Part shown: positions 18,201 through 27,571 of the stretch, in pieces | Layout of the letters: each line of letters begins with the position of its first letter | Position numbering within the stretch: the stretch's first letter is position 1 | Origin: Variovorax sp. J2L1-78 | Lineage (GTDB): Bacteria > Pseudomonadota > Gammaproteobacteria > Burkholderiales > Burkholderiaceae_C | DNA: 64,000 nucleotides | Direction: 5' to 3' | NCBI RefSeq assembly: GCF_030317205.1 | Contig: NZ_JASZYB010000001.1 | Span: forward strand, 2,829,419 to 2,893,418 | Notes under the pieces: model-generated | What the model saw: only the letters and a program-made list of their open reading frames with translations | The model's database searches: none | What the model was told of the DNA's origin: nothing | Made by a program: the position numbers and the translations under genes

Positions 18201-21200
18201 TTCGGGCGCGGCCTCGGGCTCCGGTTCTGGCTCTGGCTCTGGCGGCACCTCGGCCACGAGGGGCGGTGCCGTCTCGACGTCGGGGAGGTCGAACGCGTCG
18301 GCCGACGCCGCCGGCGCAGCCAGCAGGCTGGCGAGCGCATCGAGTTCTTCCTGGGCCGCGTCGGGCTCCTCCGGCGTTTCGGCCGATGCCGATGCCGATG
18401 GCGGTGTCGCGAAGGACAGGTCGGGCAGCGGCGGCAGCACGGCGGGCGCCGGCGTGGCGCGCGGCTCGACGGGAACTTCCAGCGGTGCGGACTCGCTGAG
18501 ATCGAAGTCCAGCGTCATCGTCGGCACGCGGAACGGATCGAAGGATGCGTGCGCGGTCTCGAGGAAATCGATGTCCTCGCCATCGATGGGTGGCGGCAAC
18601 TCGGCGGCCGGCGTCACGTCCCGCGGTGCGAAATCGAGGAAGTCGGTGGACGCGAAGTCGTCGTCCATCTCGCTGGCGCGGCGCGTGTCGGGTGCTTCAG
18701 TCTCGGGCGCTTCCACGGCAGGCAGCTCGGGAACGGCAGCTTCGAGAGCGGGCGCCTGTTCCGGCGCGGCCGCAGCTTCTTCGACCACCGGCAGCGGTGC
18801 GGGCGGCGCCTCCGCGGCGATGTGGCGCGCCGCGACGGCCAGCGCATGGGGCGCGATGGCTGCCGGTGGCGGCAGCGGGTCGCCACTGCGCAGGGCCTCG
18901 GCGACACGGCTGAAGGCCGAGGGCTCCCAGTCGTGCGGCTGGCCGGCGGCGATGGCTTCGACCCAGGCGGAGAAGTCCTTCAGCGCGCGTTCGGTGGCGC
19001 TCAGCAGTTCGGGCGTGGCCGGGCGCTGGTCGGCCAGCCAGGTGTTCAGGACCTGCTCGAAAGACCAGGCGGCGTCGCCGAAGGCCGTGAGGCCGACCAT
19101 GCGCGAACTGCCCTTGAGGGTGTGGAAGGCGCGCCGCAGCACGGTGAGCTCGCCCACGTCGGTCGGGTCTTCCGCCAGCAGGGACACCGCGGCGTCGCCG
19201 TTCTCCAGCACCTCGCGCGCTTCGTCCAGGAAGATGTTCTGCAGGTCGTCTTCGTCGAGCTCGTTGACCTCGGTGTCGGGCAAGGCCGTCGGCCCGACGA
19301 TCCTGGCGGTCCAGCTGTCGGCAGCGCGGCTGAATTCCTCGATCGGGGTGGCCGCCTTGCGGGTCGGTGCGGCCAGCGCCGCGAGCTTGGCGGCGATCTG
19401 CGCATCGACCTCCTCGACGCTCAGCACCGGCCCGGCGGCAGGCGTGGCGGCGGTGGCATCGGGCACGGCGGCGTCGGCCGCCGCGGCCTCCGCGCTGCGG
19501 CCCATCAGCGGCTTGAGTTCGCCCAGTTCGGCGTCGAACACGAAGAGACGCTTGGCCAGGGCGGGCTGGTAGCCCAGCATGTCGATCAGGAAGCCCAAGG
19601 CGCCCAGGTTGTTGCCGAGCGAGTCGAAGTCGCGGGCCTCGTCGGTGGGCGACGCGGTCTCCAGCAGTCGATCGACGTTCTCGCGCATGCGCTGCACGGT
19701 CTGCGCGGCCTGGTCGAGGCCGAGCACGGAGAACACGCCGCGCATCTGCAGCAGCTGGCTCGGCACGGTACGCAGCGCGCTGCGCTCGTGCGGGCGGCGG
19801 AAGAACTGGTCGAGCGACTTCTCAAGCTCGCCGAGGTGCGCGCGCAGTTCGTCGACCACGGTGCCCATGGACTGGCGGTCGCTGACGCGCCGGTACAGCT
19901 CTTCCATCCACGGCTCGAGCGGCTCGGCCTGTCCGCCGTCGCGCACGCGTTCGATGCGGCCGGCCAGTTGCACGGTGCGCGCGGTGAGCTGGCGGTCCTG
20001 CGGGTCGAGATCTTCGAAGGCCGCCTCGAGGTAGAGCACGGCCGTCGCCACTTCGAGGCCGAGTTCGGTGCTCGGCGGCACGCCGGAGCGCAGCGACGCA
20101 TCGACCGCGTTGTTGAGCGCCTGCGCCATCGGCAGGCTCGGCGGATGCAGCTTCTGCAGCGATTCGCCCAGCTGCGCGAAGGTGTCGGCCACTTGGCGGG
20201 TGCGCGAGACGTCGCCGGCCGAGAGCGCCGACCACATCTCCTTGGCGGCTTCGATGCGCTTGCGCGCCTGGACCAGCACCAGCGGGTCGAAGCGGCCGAA
20301 CTGCTCGACGGTGTAGTCGACCGCCGGCTCGTCGTCGGCGATGCCCCAGGCCTGGCGCACCTGGCGCAGGGTCGCCACCTCGTCGCTCGCGGCGGGCGCC
20401 GCCTGCGCGCAGAAGAACAGCAGGTCCTGCCCGAGGCGTTCGGACACGGCCGAGTCGCCCCGCGCCAGCGTGGCGTACTGCAGCAGCACGCGCGAGGACG
20501 CGCGCTTCACGTACACGTCGACCGGCAGCAGCGCGGCGCCCAGCGCCTCGAAGAAACCGGCGGCCAGCGTCCAGAAGCTGACCACGCGCGGCACCGACGA
20601 GCCCCGGGCCAGGCCCAGGCACAGCTCGTACAGGCGGCGGGCGGCGCGGTCGTCGCCGCTCTTGACGATCTTGAGCACTTCGCGGTCGAGCTTGGAGCGC
20701 ACGGCCGGGTCGTAGACCAGCGCGGTCTGCGTGGGCGAAGGCTTGATCTCGGCCCAGCGCCAGGTGTGGGTCCAGAGGTCGGCCGGGTGCACGCGGTCGC
20801 TGCTGGCCATCTCCAGCACGTCGCGGTACTGCGGGAACAACCCGACCGAGGACACCTGCTTGCCGCCGAGCAGCGCATGCAGGTAGTCGGCCACGGCGAA
20901 GCCGGCGCGGTCGATCTTGAGCACCGCCGCTTCGCTGCAGCCGGCCGGTTCGTCGATGTAGCGCTGGACGGCGAACTCCATCGCGCCCACCACCAGGGCC
21001 GGCGCCTTGTGGCCGACCATCGTGAGCGCGCCCACGGTCTGGTGCAGTTGCTGGCGCGCCAGGCGCAGCGGGCCGGTGTCGGGCTCCGCGGCGCCCTCGC
21101 GCGCGAAGCGGCGCAGCGCCTTGCCGGCGCCGTCGAGCGTCTTCTGGATTTCGTCGATGACCCAGGCCAATGGCCCGAGATCCTGGCTGGCGGCCGGCGA

Positions 21201-21242
21201 CGTGCCGGGGTTCGGGGCGTTGGCGGGCACGGGCATCGGCAC
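15297..21242 (-). CDS. chpA: Hybrid chemosensory histidine kinase ChpA/PilL with multiple Hpt domains
   Basis: A 1981-residue CheA-like hub of the twitching-motility (Pil-Chp) pathway. Three clear phosphotransfer histidines are visible: HTLKGSSRMVGL near residue 705, AHSLAGSSATVGF near 1072 and LHTLKGSARLAG near 1233. Acidic and Ala/Pro-rich linkers separate them. The kinase core follows (N box HLLRNSVAHGIE near 1555, SFRDDGGGLN, GRGIGMDVVRADV near 1650), then a CheW-like domain and a C-terminal receiver (LVVDDSITVRRVTQRML; phosphoacceptor in LSDIEMPRMDG near 1903). It should take signals from PilJ via PilI and phosphorylate PilG and PilH. The GTG at 21242 or the ATG at 21236 may start translation; neither has a clear ribosome-binding site. 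It is the last gene of the operon. Confidence 0.95.
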   Translation of the reverse strand: MPMPVPANAPNPGTSPAASQDLGPLAWVIDEIQKTLDGAGKALRRFAREGAAEPDTGPLRLARQQLHQTVGALTMVGHKAPALVVGAMEFAVQRYIDEPAGCSEAAVLKIDRAGFAVADYLHALLGGKQVSSVGLFPQYRDVLEMASSDRVHPADLWTHTWRWAEIKPSPTQTALVYDPAVRSKLDREVLKIVKSGDDRAARRLYELCLGLARGSSVPRVVSFWTLAAGFFEALGAALLPVDVYVKRASSRVLLQYATLARGDSAVSERLGQDLLFFCAQAAPAASDEVATLRQVRQAWGIADDEPAVDYTVEQFGRFDPLVLVQARKRIEAAKEMWSALSAGDVSRTRQVADTFAQLGESLQKLHPPSLPMAQALNNAVDASLRSGVPPSTELGLEVATAVLYLEAAFEDLDPQDRQLTARTVQLAGRIERVRDGGQAEPLEPWMEELYRRVSDRQSMGTVVDELRAHLGELEKSLDQFFRRPHERSALRTVPSQLLQMRGVFSVLGLDQAAQTVQRMRENVDRLLETASPTDEARDFDSLGNNLGALGFLIDMLGYQPALAKRLFVFDAELGELKPLMGRSAEAAAADAAVPDATAATPAAGPVLSVEEVDAQIAAKLAALAAPTRKAATPIEEFSRAADSWTARIVGPTALPDTEVNELDEDDLQNIFLDEAREVLENGDAAVSLLAEDPTDVGELTVLRRAFHTLKGSSRMVGLTAFGDAAWSFEQVLNTWLADQRPATPELLSATERALKDFSAWVEAIAAGQPHDWEPSAFSRVAEALRSGDPLPPPAAIAPHALAVAARHIAAEAPPAPLPVVEEAAAAPEQAPALEAAVPELPAVEAPETEAPDTRRASEMDDDFASTDFLDFAPRDVTPAAELPPPIDGEDIDFLETAHASFDPFRVPTMTLDFDLSESAPLEVPVEPRATPAPAVLPPLPDLSFATPPSASASAETPEEPDAAQEELDALASLLAAPAASADAFDLPDVETAPPLVAEVPPEPEPEPEPEAAPEPAAPSADDAVKAIGPLRIGIALYNVYLNEADEWSRQLATDVGEWAMEPHLRIGDSTVALAHSLAGSSATVGFQGLSGMARLFETALQHLHRQGRGTAEQGRVLVAAADEVRYLLHQFAAGFLRDPSDETLQDLRDVAASQLPADALDSGPAPLGFAAARADVSLDDSDDAYDLADSVDLDLFPIFEEEAAELMPKLGGALRDWLAEPGSDAPRASVLRTLHTLKGSARLAGAMRLGERAHRMESEIEAIGAQGADRLAVEALLARFDALQSTFDGLRGIGGGDAPLDDEPFVAPAPVAAPVVDTATPVASPETTAANEPPAAAPAVRTGTVAVPLPSMLVPLRSSASQQAVRIRTQLLDRLVAQAGEVIITRSRLEAELNQLRGSLGDLTGNLDRLRQQLRDIEVQAESQMQSRLAQAKDSQQGFDPLEFDRFTRVQELTRMMAESVNDVATVQRTLQKTVQATEDDLSAQARQTRELQRGLLRTRMVEFEGISDRLYRVVRQASKDTGKQVRLDIVGGSIEMDRGVLERMTPSFEHLLRNSVAHGIESAAAREQAGKEPSGLIAIELHQEGNDVSVSFRDDGGGLNLERIAQRARALGLAADGEVLSPEAAAEMIFKPGFSTAEQVSELAGRGIGMDVVRADVAALGGRIETHSTPGQGTSFKLVLPLTTAVTHVVMLRAGGTSIGVPSNLVELVQRVSAAELDVAYANQHYLFAGAPVPFYWAGALLQSSARSEASGSKTHAIVVVRSAAQRVALHVDEVLGNQEVVVKNLGPQLSRLPGMAGISVLASGAVALIYNPVALAAVHGDQARAMQQAGSAAAAAGPDGAQTAAAPVVVQEAPLVLVVDDSITVRRVTQRMLQREGYRVSLAADGLQALERLQTERPAVVLSDIEMPRMDGFDLARNIRADAALAHLPIIMITSRIAEKHREHAAQLGVNHYLGKPYSEDELLRLVRTYAQVEVPAAA

Positions 21243-21259
21243 GTTGGGCGCTCGGCGGG

Positions 21260-23578
21260 TCAGGCGATCTTGAAGCGCGCGACCGACTGGCGCAGCTCCT
21301 CGGCCATGTGCGAGAGCTCGCGCACCTGCTGGGCGGTGGTGCGCGTGCCCTCCCCGGTCTGTTCGGTCACGGCGAAGATGTGCTGGATGTTGGCGGCCAC
21401 CACGTTGGCCGAATCGGCCTCGCGGGACGCCGACTGCGAAATCTGCTCGATCAGCTCGGCCAGGCGGCGCGACACGCGGTCGATCTCGGACAGCGCGGTA
21501 CCCGCGTTGTCGGACAGCTTGGCCCCTTCGACCACGCCCTGCGTGGAGCGCTCCATGGCGCCCACCGCGTCCTGCGTGTCGGTCTGAATCGCCTTCACCA
21601 GTGCGGAGATCTGGCGCGTCGCGTCGGCGGACCGTTCGGCCAGCCGCTGCACTTCTTCCGCCACCACCGAGAAGCCGCGGCCGGCTTCACCGGCGGATGC
21701 GGCCTGGATGGCGGCGTTCAGCGCCAGCACGTTGGTCTGCTCGGTAATGTCCGAGATCAGCTCGGTGATTTCGCCGATCTCCTGCGACGACTCGCCCAGG
21801 CGCTTGATGCGCTTGGAGGTTTCCTGGATCTGGTCGCGGATGGCATTCATACCGCCGATGGCGTTCTGCACCGCCTGCAGGCCCGACGAGGCGGCCTTCA
21901 GCGACTGGCGCGCCACCGTGGCCGATTCCTGCGCCTGCGAGGACACGCCGTTGATGCGCTCGGCCATGGTCAGCACCGACTGGCCGGTTTCGCGAATCTC
22001 GCGCAGCTGTTCGGTCGAGGCCGCCAGCAGTTCGGTCGACGTGTTTTCCACCTGCGACGTGGTGTGTGCCACCCGGGTCGCCGTGTTCTGCACGTTGCCC
22101 ACCAGCAGGCGGAGTTCTTCCACCGTGTAGTTCACCGAGTCGGCGATGGCGCCGGTGATGTCTTCGGTCACGGTCGCTTCCTGCGTCAGGTCGCCTTCGG
22201 CCACCGTCTGCAGTTCGTTCATCAGGCGAAGAATGGCGGCCTGGTTGGCGCTGTTCACGCGGCTGGCTTCTTCGCTCAGGCGCTCGGCCTCGACCCGCTC
22301 CTGCTCGGCGGCCAGGGCACGCTCGCGGCCTTCGCGCACCTGCACGAAGCCGATGCCGCCGGCCAGGGCCAGCGCGGCCAGCGACAGGATGAACAGGGTG
22401 GCGATGGTGCCCAGACCCAGGCCCGTGCGCTCGGACAGCTTGACCTGCAGCTCGCCCAGCGCCAGGCGCAGCGGTTCGCTGTCGGCCAGGATGGTGGACT
22501 GGCCTTCGCGGGCGGTCACCAGGCCCTGCAGGTTGCCCAGAATGGCGCCGGCCTGCGTGCGGGTCTGTTCGTAGGTCTTGAGGATGGCCTCGAGCTGCTG
22601 GCGGGCCTGCGCGTCGCGCGTGCCCGGCAGGCGTTGCTGGGCGTTGCCGTCGAGCAGGCCACGCGAGACCTCCTGGAAGGTGTTCAGGTCCTTGCCGAGC
22701 AGGAACACGGCGTCGGGGCTCACGCCTTCGACCGTCAGGAATTCGTTGGCCGACTTGCCGATGCGCTGCGTCAGCATCACGAGCTGGCCGGCGGCGGCGA
22801 TCTCGGGGATGGTGGCGTTCTGCTGCATCTTGATCGAGGCCACCGTCTCGGCCATCTCGAGCAGGTCGGAGGACTGGCGGTTGATGTCGCGCAGCGCGGC
22901 GCCCACCTGCGTGAGGATCTGCTGCTGCGCGAGCACCGCCTTGGCGCTCTTGTCGGCGCGCTCGACCAGCGGCGTGATCTTGGCGAGGTCGGCGTCGTAC
23001 TGGCCGCCCACGCGCTCCAGGTTGAGCGCGTCGTCGCCGTTGGCCAGGCCCTGCACCCGGCGGGCCAGGTCGTCCGAGCTGTCGCGCACTTCGGCGAAGG
23101 CGGCCGCGTTGCCCACCAGGGCCTGCGACACCGACTTGGCCAGACGCTGCGACTGCATCAGCGACTGGCCGGTCGATGCCACCTGTTGCGCCAAGCGGTC
23201 GGCACGCAGGATGGCGGAGCCCGCCACCAGCAGCAGCAGCAGCACGACCACGGCCAGGGCGATGGCGAAGATGCGCTGCTGCCTGGCGGGGCTGACCTTC
23301 GAGGGCGCAGCGGCTGCACCGGCATCACCACCGCCGCTCGCGACGGGCGCCTCGACGGCAAGAGGCGGCATCGGCTCGTTCATGGCCGGCGCGTCCAGGA
23401 CGGAACCGGTCGGGAAGGCATCGTTCTCCGTTCGCGGGAAATGCACCGTTCGCTCCTCGGGGGGTTGCATGGTTTCCACATTGTCCAGCGACAACGTCGA
23501 ATCGCCGTGCACGCGGACGCTGGCGTGGTCGTCGTTGGCGGGAAGGTACTTCTTTAACTTGTCGGCGATCGAACTCAC
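21260..23578 (-). CDS. pilJ: Methyl-accepting chemotaxis protein PilJ
   Basis: A 772-residue receptor. A cytoplasmic N-terminal extension of about 100 residues precedes TM1 (about 103-124). A helical periplasmic sensor domain with PilJ-type repeats ([27 protein letters not shown]) follows, then TM2 (about 388-412), a HAMP-like segment and a signalling domain whose tip includes [20 protein letters not shown]. PilJ senses surface contact or pilus state in Pseudomonas and feeds ChpA. The long N-terminal extension is typical of betaproteobacterial PilJ. It sits between pilI and chpA. Confidence 0.95.
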   Translation of the reverse strand: MSSIADKLKKYLPANDDHASVRVHGDSTLSLDNVETMQPPEERTVHFPRTENDAFPTGSVLDAPAMNEPMPPLAVEAPVASGGGDAGAAAAPSKVSPARQQRIFAIALAVVVLLLLLVAGSAILRADRLAQQVASTGQSLMQSQRLAKSVSQALVGNAAAFAEVRDSSDDLARRVQGLANGDDALNLERVGGQYDADLAKITPLVERADKSAKAVLAQQQILTQVGAALRDINRQSSDLLEMAETVASIKMQQNATIPEIAAAGQLVMLTQRIGKSANEFLTVEGVSPDAVFLLGKDLNTFQEVSRGLLDGNAQQRLPGTRDAQARQQLEAILKTYEQTRTQAGAILGNLQGLVTAREGQSTILADSEPLRLALGELQVKLSERTGLGLGTIATLFILSLAALALAGGIGFVQVREGRERALAAEQERVEAERLSEEASRVNSANQAAILRLMNELQTVAEGDLTQEATVTEDITGAIADSVNYTVEELRLLVGNVQNTATRVAHTTSQVENTSTELLAASTEQLREIRETGQSVLTMAERINGVSSQAQESATVARQSLKAASSGLQAVQNAIGGMNAIRDQIQETSKRIKRLGESSQEIGEITELISDITEQTNVLALNAAIQAASAGEAGRGFSVVAEEVQRLAERSADATRQISALVKAIQTDTQDAVGAMERSTQGVVEGAKLSDNAGTALSEIDRVSRRLAELIEQISQSASREADSANVVAANIQHIFAVTEQTGEGTRTTAQQVRELSHMAEELRQSVARFKIA

Positions 23579-23617
23579 GGTCGGTCCTTCACGTTGATGG
23601 CAACGCCCGGCAAGCCC

Positions 23618-24157
23618 TCAGGCGCCGATGCTCAGAAAACGGGATTGCTGCGAGAGGAATTGCAGGTTGATTTCCTGCCATTGCTCCCCCGCCGCGTCGA
23701 TGTAGGCATGCCCGAGCCAGGCCGGCGCGTCGGCGGCCGGGGCGCGGGAATCGGTGAAGGCTTCCACGCCGCGCAGTCCGACCAGGCGATCGATCAGCAG
23801 GGCACAATTGACTTCGAGCAACTCGTTGAGGGCCACCAGCCGCGACTGGGCGCGAACGCCTTCGACGGTCGGCGCCGCCGCGGCTGGCGCCCGCCCGGTG
23901 GCGAAGGTCGACAGCTGCACCACACCGTACAGCCCGCCGCGCAGGTTGGCGACGCCCAGGAACCAGGGCTCGGTGTAGGGCACAGGCTGCGGCGGCGTCC
24001 AGGGAAAGATCTCCCCGGCGTGGCCCAGCGGAAACAGGTACTTGCCGTCGCCGGCCTCCACGGCCAGCCACGAGGCGGACACGTCCGAGGTGCGCGCCGC
24101 TTGCAGACGGGAAGCGAGCCGGGACTGGAAAGCGCGGAGAGCGTCGCGGTTGGCCAT
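23618..24157 (-). CDS. pilI: CheW-like adaptor PilI
   Basis: A 179-residue single CheW domain protein (YLFPLGHAGEIFPW, then FLGVANLRGGLYGVVQLS) that couples the PilJ receptor to the ChpA kinase in the cytoplasm. It lies 16 bp after pilH and 39 bp before pilJ, in the standard pilG-H-I-J order. The start ATG at 24157 gives the usual length. Confidence 0.94.
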   Translation of the reverse strand: MANRDALRAFQSRLASRLQAARTSDVSASWLAVEAGDGKYLFPLGHAGEIFPWTPPQPVPYTEPWFLGVANLRGGLYGVVQLSTFATGRAPAAAAPTVEGVRAQSRLVALNELLEVNCALLIDRLVGLRGVEAFTDSRAPAADAPAWLGHAYIDAAGEQWQEINLQFLSQQSRFLSIGA

Positions 24158-24173
24158 GGGCGGCGGATGTCGC

Positions 24174-24539
24174 TCAGGCGAGCGCGTTGATCTTGGCCAT
24201 CAGCTCGGCCGCGTTCACCGGCTTGACGATGTAGTCGCGCGCGCCCTGGCGCATGCCCCAGACGCGGTCGGTCTCCTGGTTCTTGCTGGTGCACAGGATG
24301 ATCGGCACGCTTGCGTACTGCGGGTTGCGGGCGATGGCGCGCGTCAGCTGAAAGCCGTTCTGGCCGGGCATCACCACGTCCATCAGGATCAGGTCGGGCT
24401 GCTCTTCCTCCAGGCGGCGCATCGCGTCGTCGGCGTTCTCCGCCGTCTTGACCGAGAAGCCGTTCTTCTGGAGCAGGTCGGTCAGGAACACCAGTTCGGT
24501 TTTCGAGTCGTCGACCACGAGGACTTTGTGGATGGGCAT
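24174..24539 (-). CDS. pilH: Response regulator PilH
   Basis: A 121-residue stand-alone receiver domain: VLVVDDSKTE at the N-terminus, phosphoacceptor aspartate in LILMDVVMPG, then a conserved Thr/Ser (ILCTSK) and Lys (DYIVKPVN). In the Pil-Chp system PilH modulates retraction or acts as a phosphate sink. The ATG lies immediately next to the pilG TAA stop with no spacer. Confidence 0.94.
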   Translation of the reverse strand: MPIHKVLVVDDSKTELVFLTDLLQKNGFSVKTAENADDAMRRLEEEQPDLILMDVVMPGQNGFQLTRAIARNPQYASVPIILCTSKNQETDRVWGMRQGARDYIVKPVNAAELMAKINALA

Positions 24540-24941
24540 TTACTGCACTTCTTTCTGCTGGACGATGCCGAACTGCTGCACGGCCTGCAGCAGCTGGTCT
24601 TTGGTGAAAGGCTTGGTGAGGTAATCCTGGGAGCCGACCATGCGACCGCGCGCCTTGTCGAACACGCCGTCCTTGGAAGACAGCATGACGACCGGCACGT
24701 TGGAGAAGTCGACGTTGCGCTTGATGATGGCGCAGGTCTGGTAACCGTCCAGGCGCGGCATCAGGATGTCGCAGAAGATCAGGTGCGGACGATGGTCGTT
24801 GACCTTGGACAGGGCGTCGAAGCCGTCCTCCGCCAACAGCACTTCGTGGCCGCCTTGCTTGAGGAAGATTTCGGCGCTGCGCCGAATGGTGTTGCTGTCG
24901 TCGATGACCAGCACCTTGTACCCGGACCCATTCGTGCTCAT
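24540..24941 (-). CDS. pilG: Response regulator PilG
   Basis: A 133-residue receiver-only protein starting MSTNGSGYKVLVIDDSNTIR. It has the phosphoacceptor in LIFCDILMPRLDGY, MLSSKDG and the switch lysine in DYLTKPFTKD. PilG promotes pilus extension downstream of ChpA. The ATG at 24941 is chosen over an upstream one because GAGGAG lies about 10 nt before it and homology begins there. It is the first gene of the pilGHIJ-chpA operon. Confidence 0.94.
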   Translation of the reverse strand: MSTNGSGYKVLVIDDSNTIRRSAEIFLKQGGHEVLLAEDGFDALSKVNDHRPHLIFCDILMPRLDGYQTCAIIKRNVDFSNVPVVMLSSKDGVFDKARGRMVGSQDYLTKPFTKDQLLQAVQQFGIVQQKEVQ

Positions 24942-25020
24942 TGCCACACGCTCCTCGTTAGAGACTTCCGTCGACCGCCGCACATCGCCCCGTGCGGCGG
25001 GTGTCACCCTATGCCATGCT

Positions 25021-25191
25021 TCAGATCTCGACCATTTCGAAGTCTTCCTTGCGCGCTCCGCATTCCGGACAAGTCCAGTTCATCGGAACGTCGGCCCAGG
25101 CCGTATTGGGCGCAATACCATCTTCAGGTACCCCAACCGCTTCGTCGTAGATCCACCCGCAGATCAGGCACATCCAGGTTTTCGTATTCAT
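25021..25191 (-). CDS. Rubredoxin
   Basis: A small 56-residue protein with two CxxC knuckles ([10 protein letters not shown] near residues 8-17 and [11 protein letters not shown] near 41-51) that bind a single iron, and the YDE...GVPEDGI...W segment typical of rubredoxins. It transfers single electrons in the cytoplasm; the partner is unknown. It lies upstream of pilG on the same strand. The 150-bp gap to thiD (25192-25341) is noticeably AT-rich (e.g. ATTGTATCTAGACGTATCAC) and must hold divergent promoters, though I cannot assign -35/-10 boxes with confidence. Confidence 0.95.
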   Translation of the reverse strand: MNTKTWMCLICGWIYDEAVGVPEDGIAPNTAWADVPMNWTCPECGARKEDFEMVEI

Positions 25192-25341
25192 CGCAGCTTA
25201 AAGTCCCTGTTCATAGAATGCAACGATTGTATCTAGACGTATCACTTAATTGTGTGGCGACCGTCTCACATCTGCCACCATGGCCCCGGCTTGAAATGGC
25301 GTTTGACAACTTACCTATTACCCGCGGAAGGCGCCTGCAGC

Positions 25342-26265
25342 ATGGGTGATCTTAACGACCCGAATCCCGACGACATCGCCGCCGCAGAGGCCGAGCTGAA
25401 TCCGCCCTGCGTGCTGGTGTTCAACGCCAGCGACCCGAGCGGTGCCGGCGGCCTGGCCGGCGATACGCTGGCCATGGCGTCAGTCGGCGCTCACATGTTG
25501 CCGGTCGTGACCGGCGCGTATGCACGCGACACCGCCGAGATCTTCGACCACTTTGCCTTCGACGAAGAGGCTGTCGCCGAGCAGACCCGCGCGATCCTCG
25601 AGGACGTCGAGGTGCAGTTGATCAAGGTCGGCTTCGCCGGCTCGCCGGAAAACCTCAGCACCATCGCCGAAACCGCCACCGACTACCCCGACGTGCCGGT
25701 CGTGGCGTACATGCCCAACCTGTCGTGGTGGGACGAGAACCAGATCGAGGCCTACCTCGATGCATTCCGCGAACTGGTGCTGCCGCAGACCACGGTGCTG
25801 GTGGGCAACCACAGCACGCTGTGGCGCTGGCTGCTGCCCGACTGGGCCGGCGACAAGCCACCGACGGCGCGCGACATCGCCCGCGCCGCCGGCGAGCAGG
25901 GCACGCCTTACACCCTGGTCACCGGCATCGTGCTGCCCGACCAGTTCATCGACAACGTGCTGGCGTCGCCGCAGGCGGTGCTGGCCAGCGAGAAGTACGA
26001 GCGCCTCGAAGCCGTCTTCGCCGGCGCGGGCGACACGCTGTCGGCCGCGCTGGCCGCGCTGCTGGCCAGCGGCACCGACCTGGTCGCGGCCACCTCCGAA
26101 GCGCTGAGCTACATGGACCGCTGCCTCGACGCGGGCTTCCGCCCCGGCATGGGCCATGTGCTGCCCGACCGCCTGTTCTGGGCCCAGCCCGAGGACGACG
26201 ACGAAGACGATGGCACCGACGTCCCCCCCGACTTCGCCCTGCCACCCCACGACACCCGCCACTGA
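25342..26265 (+). CDS. thiD: Hydroxymethylpyrimidine / phosphomethylpyrimidine kinase
   Basis: A 307-residue ribokinase-fold enzyme of thiamine biosynthesis that phosphorylates HMP and [24 protein letters not shown] is the substrate/ATP-site signature and [18 protein letters not shown] carries the anion-hole GAGD with catalytic Asp. An acidic tail (DDDEDDGTD) follows the fold. The ATG at 25342 ([11 protein letters not shown]) is used because the upstream extension has no homology. It is 4 bp from hemL, as in many related genomes. Confidence 0.88.
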   Translation: MGDLNDPNPDDIAAAEAELNPPCVLVFNASDPSGAGGLAGDTLAMASVGAHMLPVVTGAYARDTAEIFDHFAFDEEAVAEQTRAILEDVEVQLIKVGFAGSPENLSTIAETATDYPDVPVVAYMPNLSWWDENQIEAYLDAFRELVLPQTTVLVGNHSTLWRWLLPDWAGDKPPTARDIARAAGEQGTPYTLVTGIVLPDQFIDNVLASPQAVLASEKYERLEAVFAGAGDTLSAALAALLASGTDLVAATSEALSYMDRCLDAGFRPGMGHVLPDRLFWAQPEDDDEDDGTDVPPDFALPPHDTRH

Positions 26266-26269
26266 TTTC

Positions 26270-27559
26270 ATGACCATCGACATCGACAACAACCAACGCC
26301 TCTTCGAACGCGCGCGCGCCGTCATCCCCGGCGGCGTCAACTCGCCCGTGCGCGCCTTCAAGGCCGTGGGCGGCACGCCGCGCTTCATCACCCGCGCGCA
26401 GGGCGCCTACTTCTGGGACGCCGACGACAAGCGCTACATCGACTACATCGGCTCCTGGGGGCCGATGATCCTGGGCCACGGCCACCCGGCGGTGGTGGAG
26501 GCGGTGCAGAAGGCCGTGACCGAAGGCTTCTCGTACGGCGCGCCGACCGAGCGCGAGATCGAACTGGCCGAGGCCATCCTCGCGCTGGTGCCATCGATGG
26601 AAATGGTGCGCCTGGTGAGCTCGGGCACCGAGGCCGCGATGAGCGCGCTGCGCCTGGCGCGTGGCGCCACGGGCCGCAAGTACATCATCAAGTTCGAAGG
26701 CTGCTACCACGGCCACGCCGACGCGCTGCTGGTCAAGGCGGGCTCGGGCCTGGCGACCTTCGGCCATCCGACCTCGGCCGGCGTGCCGCCCGAAGCGGTG
26801 CAGCACACGCTGGTGCTCGAGTACAACAACATCGCCCAGCTGGAAGAGGCCTTCGCGCTGCACGGCCACGAGATGGCCTGCCTGATGATCGAGGCGATTG
26901 CCGGCAACATGAATTTCGTGCGCGCCACGCCCGAATTCGCCCGGCGCTGCCGCGAGCTGTGCACGCAGCACGGCGCGCTGCTGGTGTTCGACGAGGTGAT
27001 GACGGGCTTTCGCGTCGGCCTGCACGGCGCGCAGGGCGTGCTGGGCATCGCGCCCGACCTCACGGTGCTCGGCAAGGTCATCGGCGGCGGCATGCCGCTG
27101 GCGGCCTTCGGCGGGCCGCGCGCCATCATGGAACAGCTCGCCCCCCTCGGCGCGGTCTACCAGGCCGGCACGCTGTCGGGCAACCCGGTGGCCACGGCCT
27201 GCGGGCTGGCCACGCTCCAGGAGATCGCCAAGCCCGGCTTCTACGAAGCGCTGTCGGCCAAGACGCGCAGGCTGGTCGAAGGACTGAAGGCCGCAGCCGC
27301 CGCGGAAGGCGTGCCCTTCAGCGTCGACAGCGAAGGCGGCATGTTCGGCTTCTTCCTGTTCAACGAACTGCCACAGAACTACGCCACAGTCATGACCACG
27401 GACAACGCCACGTTCAACACGTTGTTCCATGGCCTGCTGGACCGCGGCGTCTACATCGCGCCGGCGCTGTACGAAGCGGGCTTCGTGAGCGCGGCGCACA
27501 GCGACGACGACATCGCCGCGACGATCGATGCGGCTCGGCAGATCTTCAAGACCCTCTGA
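26270..27559 (+). CDS. hemL: Glutamate-1-semialdehyde 2,1-aminomutase
   Basis: A 429-residue PLP enzyme that makes 5-aminolevulinate for tetrapyrroles. It has [12 protein letters not shown] near the N-terminus, the cofactor segment [12 protein letters not shown] and the PLP lysine in [17 protein letters not shown] (near residue 270). Length and motifs match HemL fully. The ATG at 26270 lies 4 bp after thiD. Confidence 0.97.
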   Translation: MTIDIDNNQRLFERARAVIPGGVNSPVRAFKAVGGTPRFITRAQGAYFWDADDKRYIDYIGSWGPMILGHGHPAVVEAVQKAVTEGFSYGAPTEREIELAEAILALVPSMEMVRLVSSGTEAAMSALRLARGATGRKYIIKFEGCYHGHADALLVKAGSGLATFGHPTSAGVPPEAVQHTLVLEYNNIAQLEEAFALHGHEMACLMIEAIAGNMNFVRATPEFARRCRELCTQHGALLVFDEVMTGFRVGLHGAQGVLGIAPDLTVLGKVIGGGMPLAAFGGPRAIMEQLAPLGAVYQAGTLSGNPVATACGLATLQEIAKPGFYEALSAKTRRLVEGLKAAAAAEGVPFSVDSEGGMFGFFLFNELPQNYATVMTTDNATFNTLFHGLLDRGVYIAPALYEAGFVSAAHSDDDIAATIDAARQIFKTL

Positions 27560-27571
27560 CGCCCTGCCACC

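Noticed and set aside
16065..21587. A 1840-codon open frame on the + strand across chpA
   Set aside because: Antisense shadow of chpA and pilJ. Low-complexity His/Arg/Ala composition and no ribosome-binding site.
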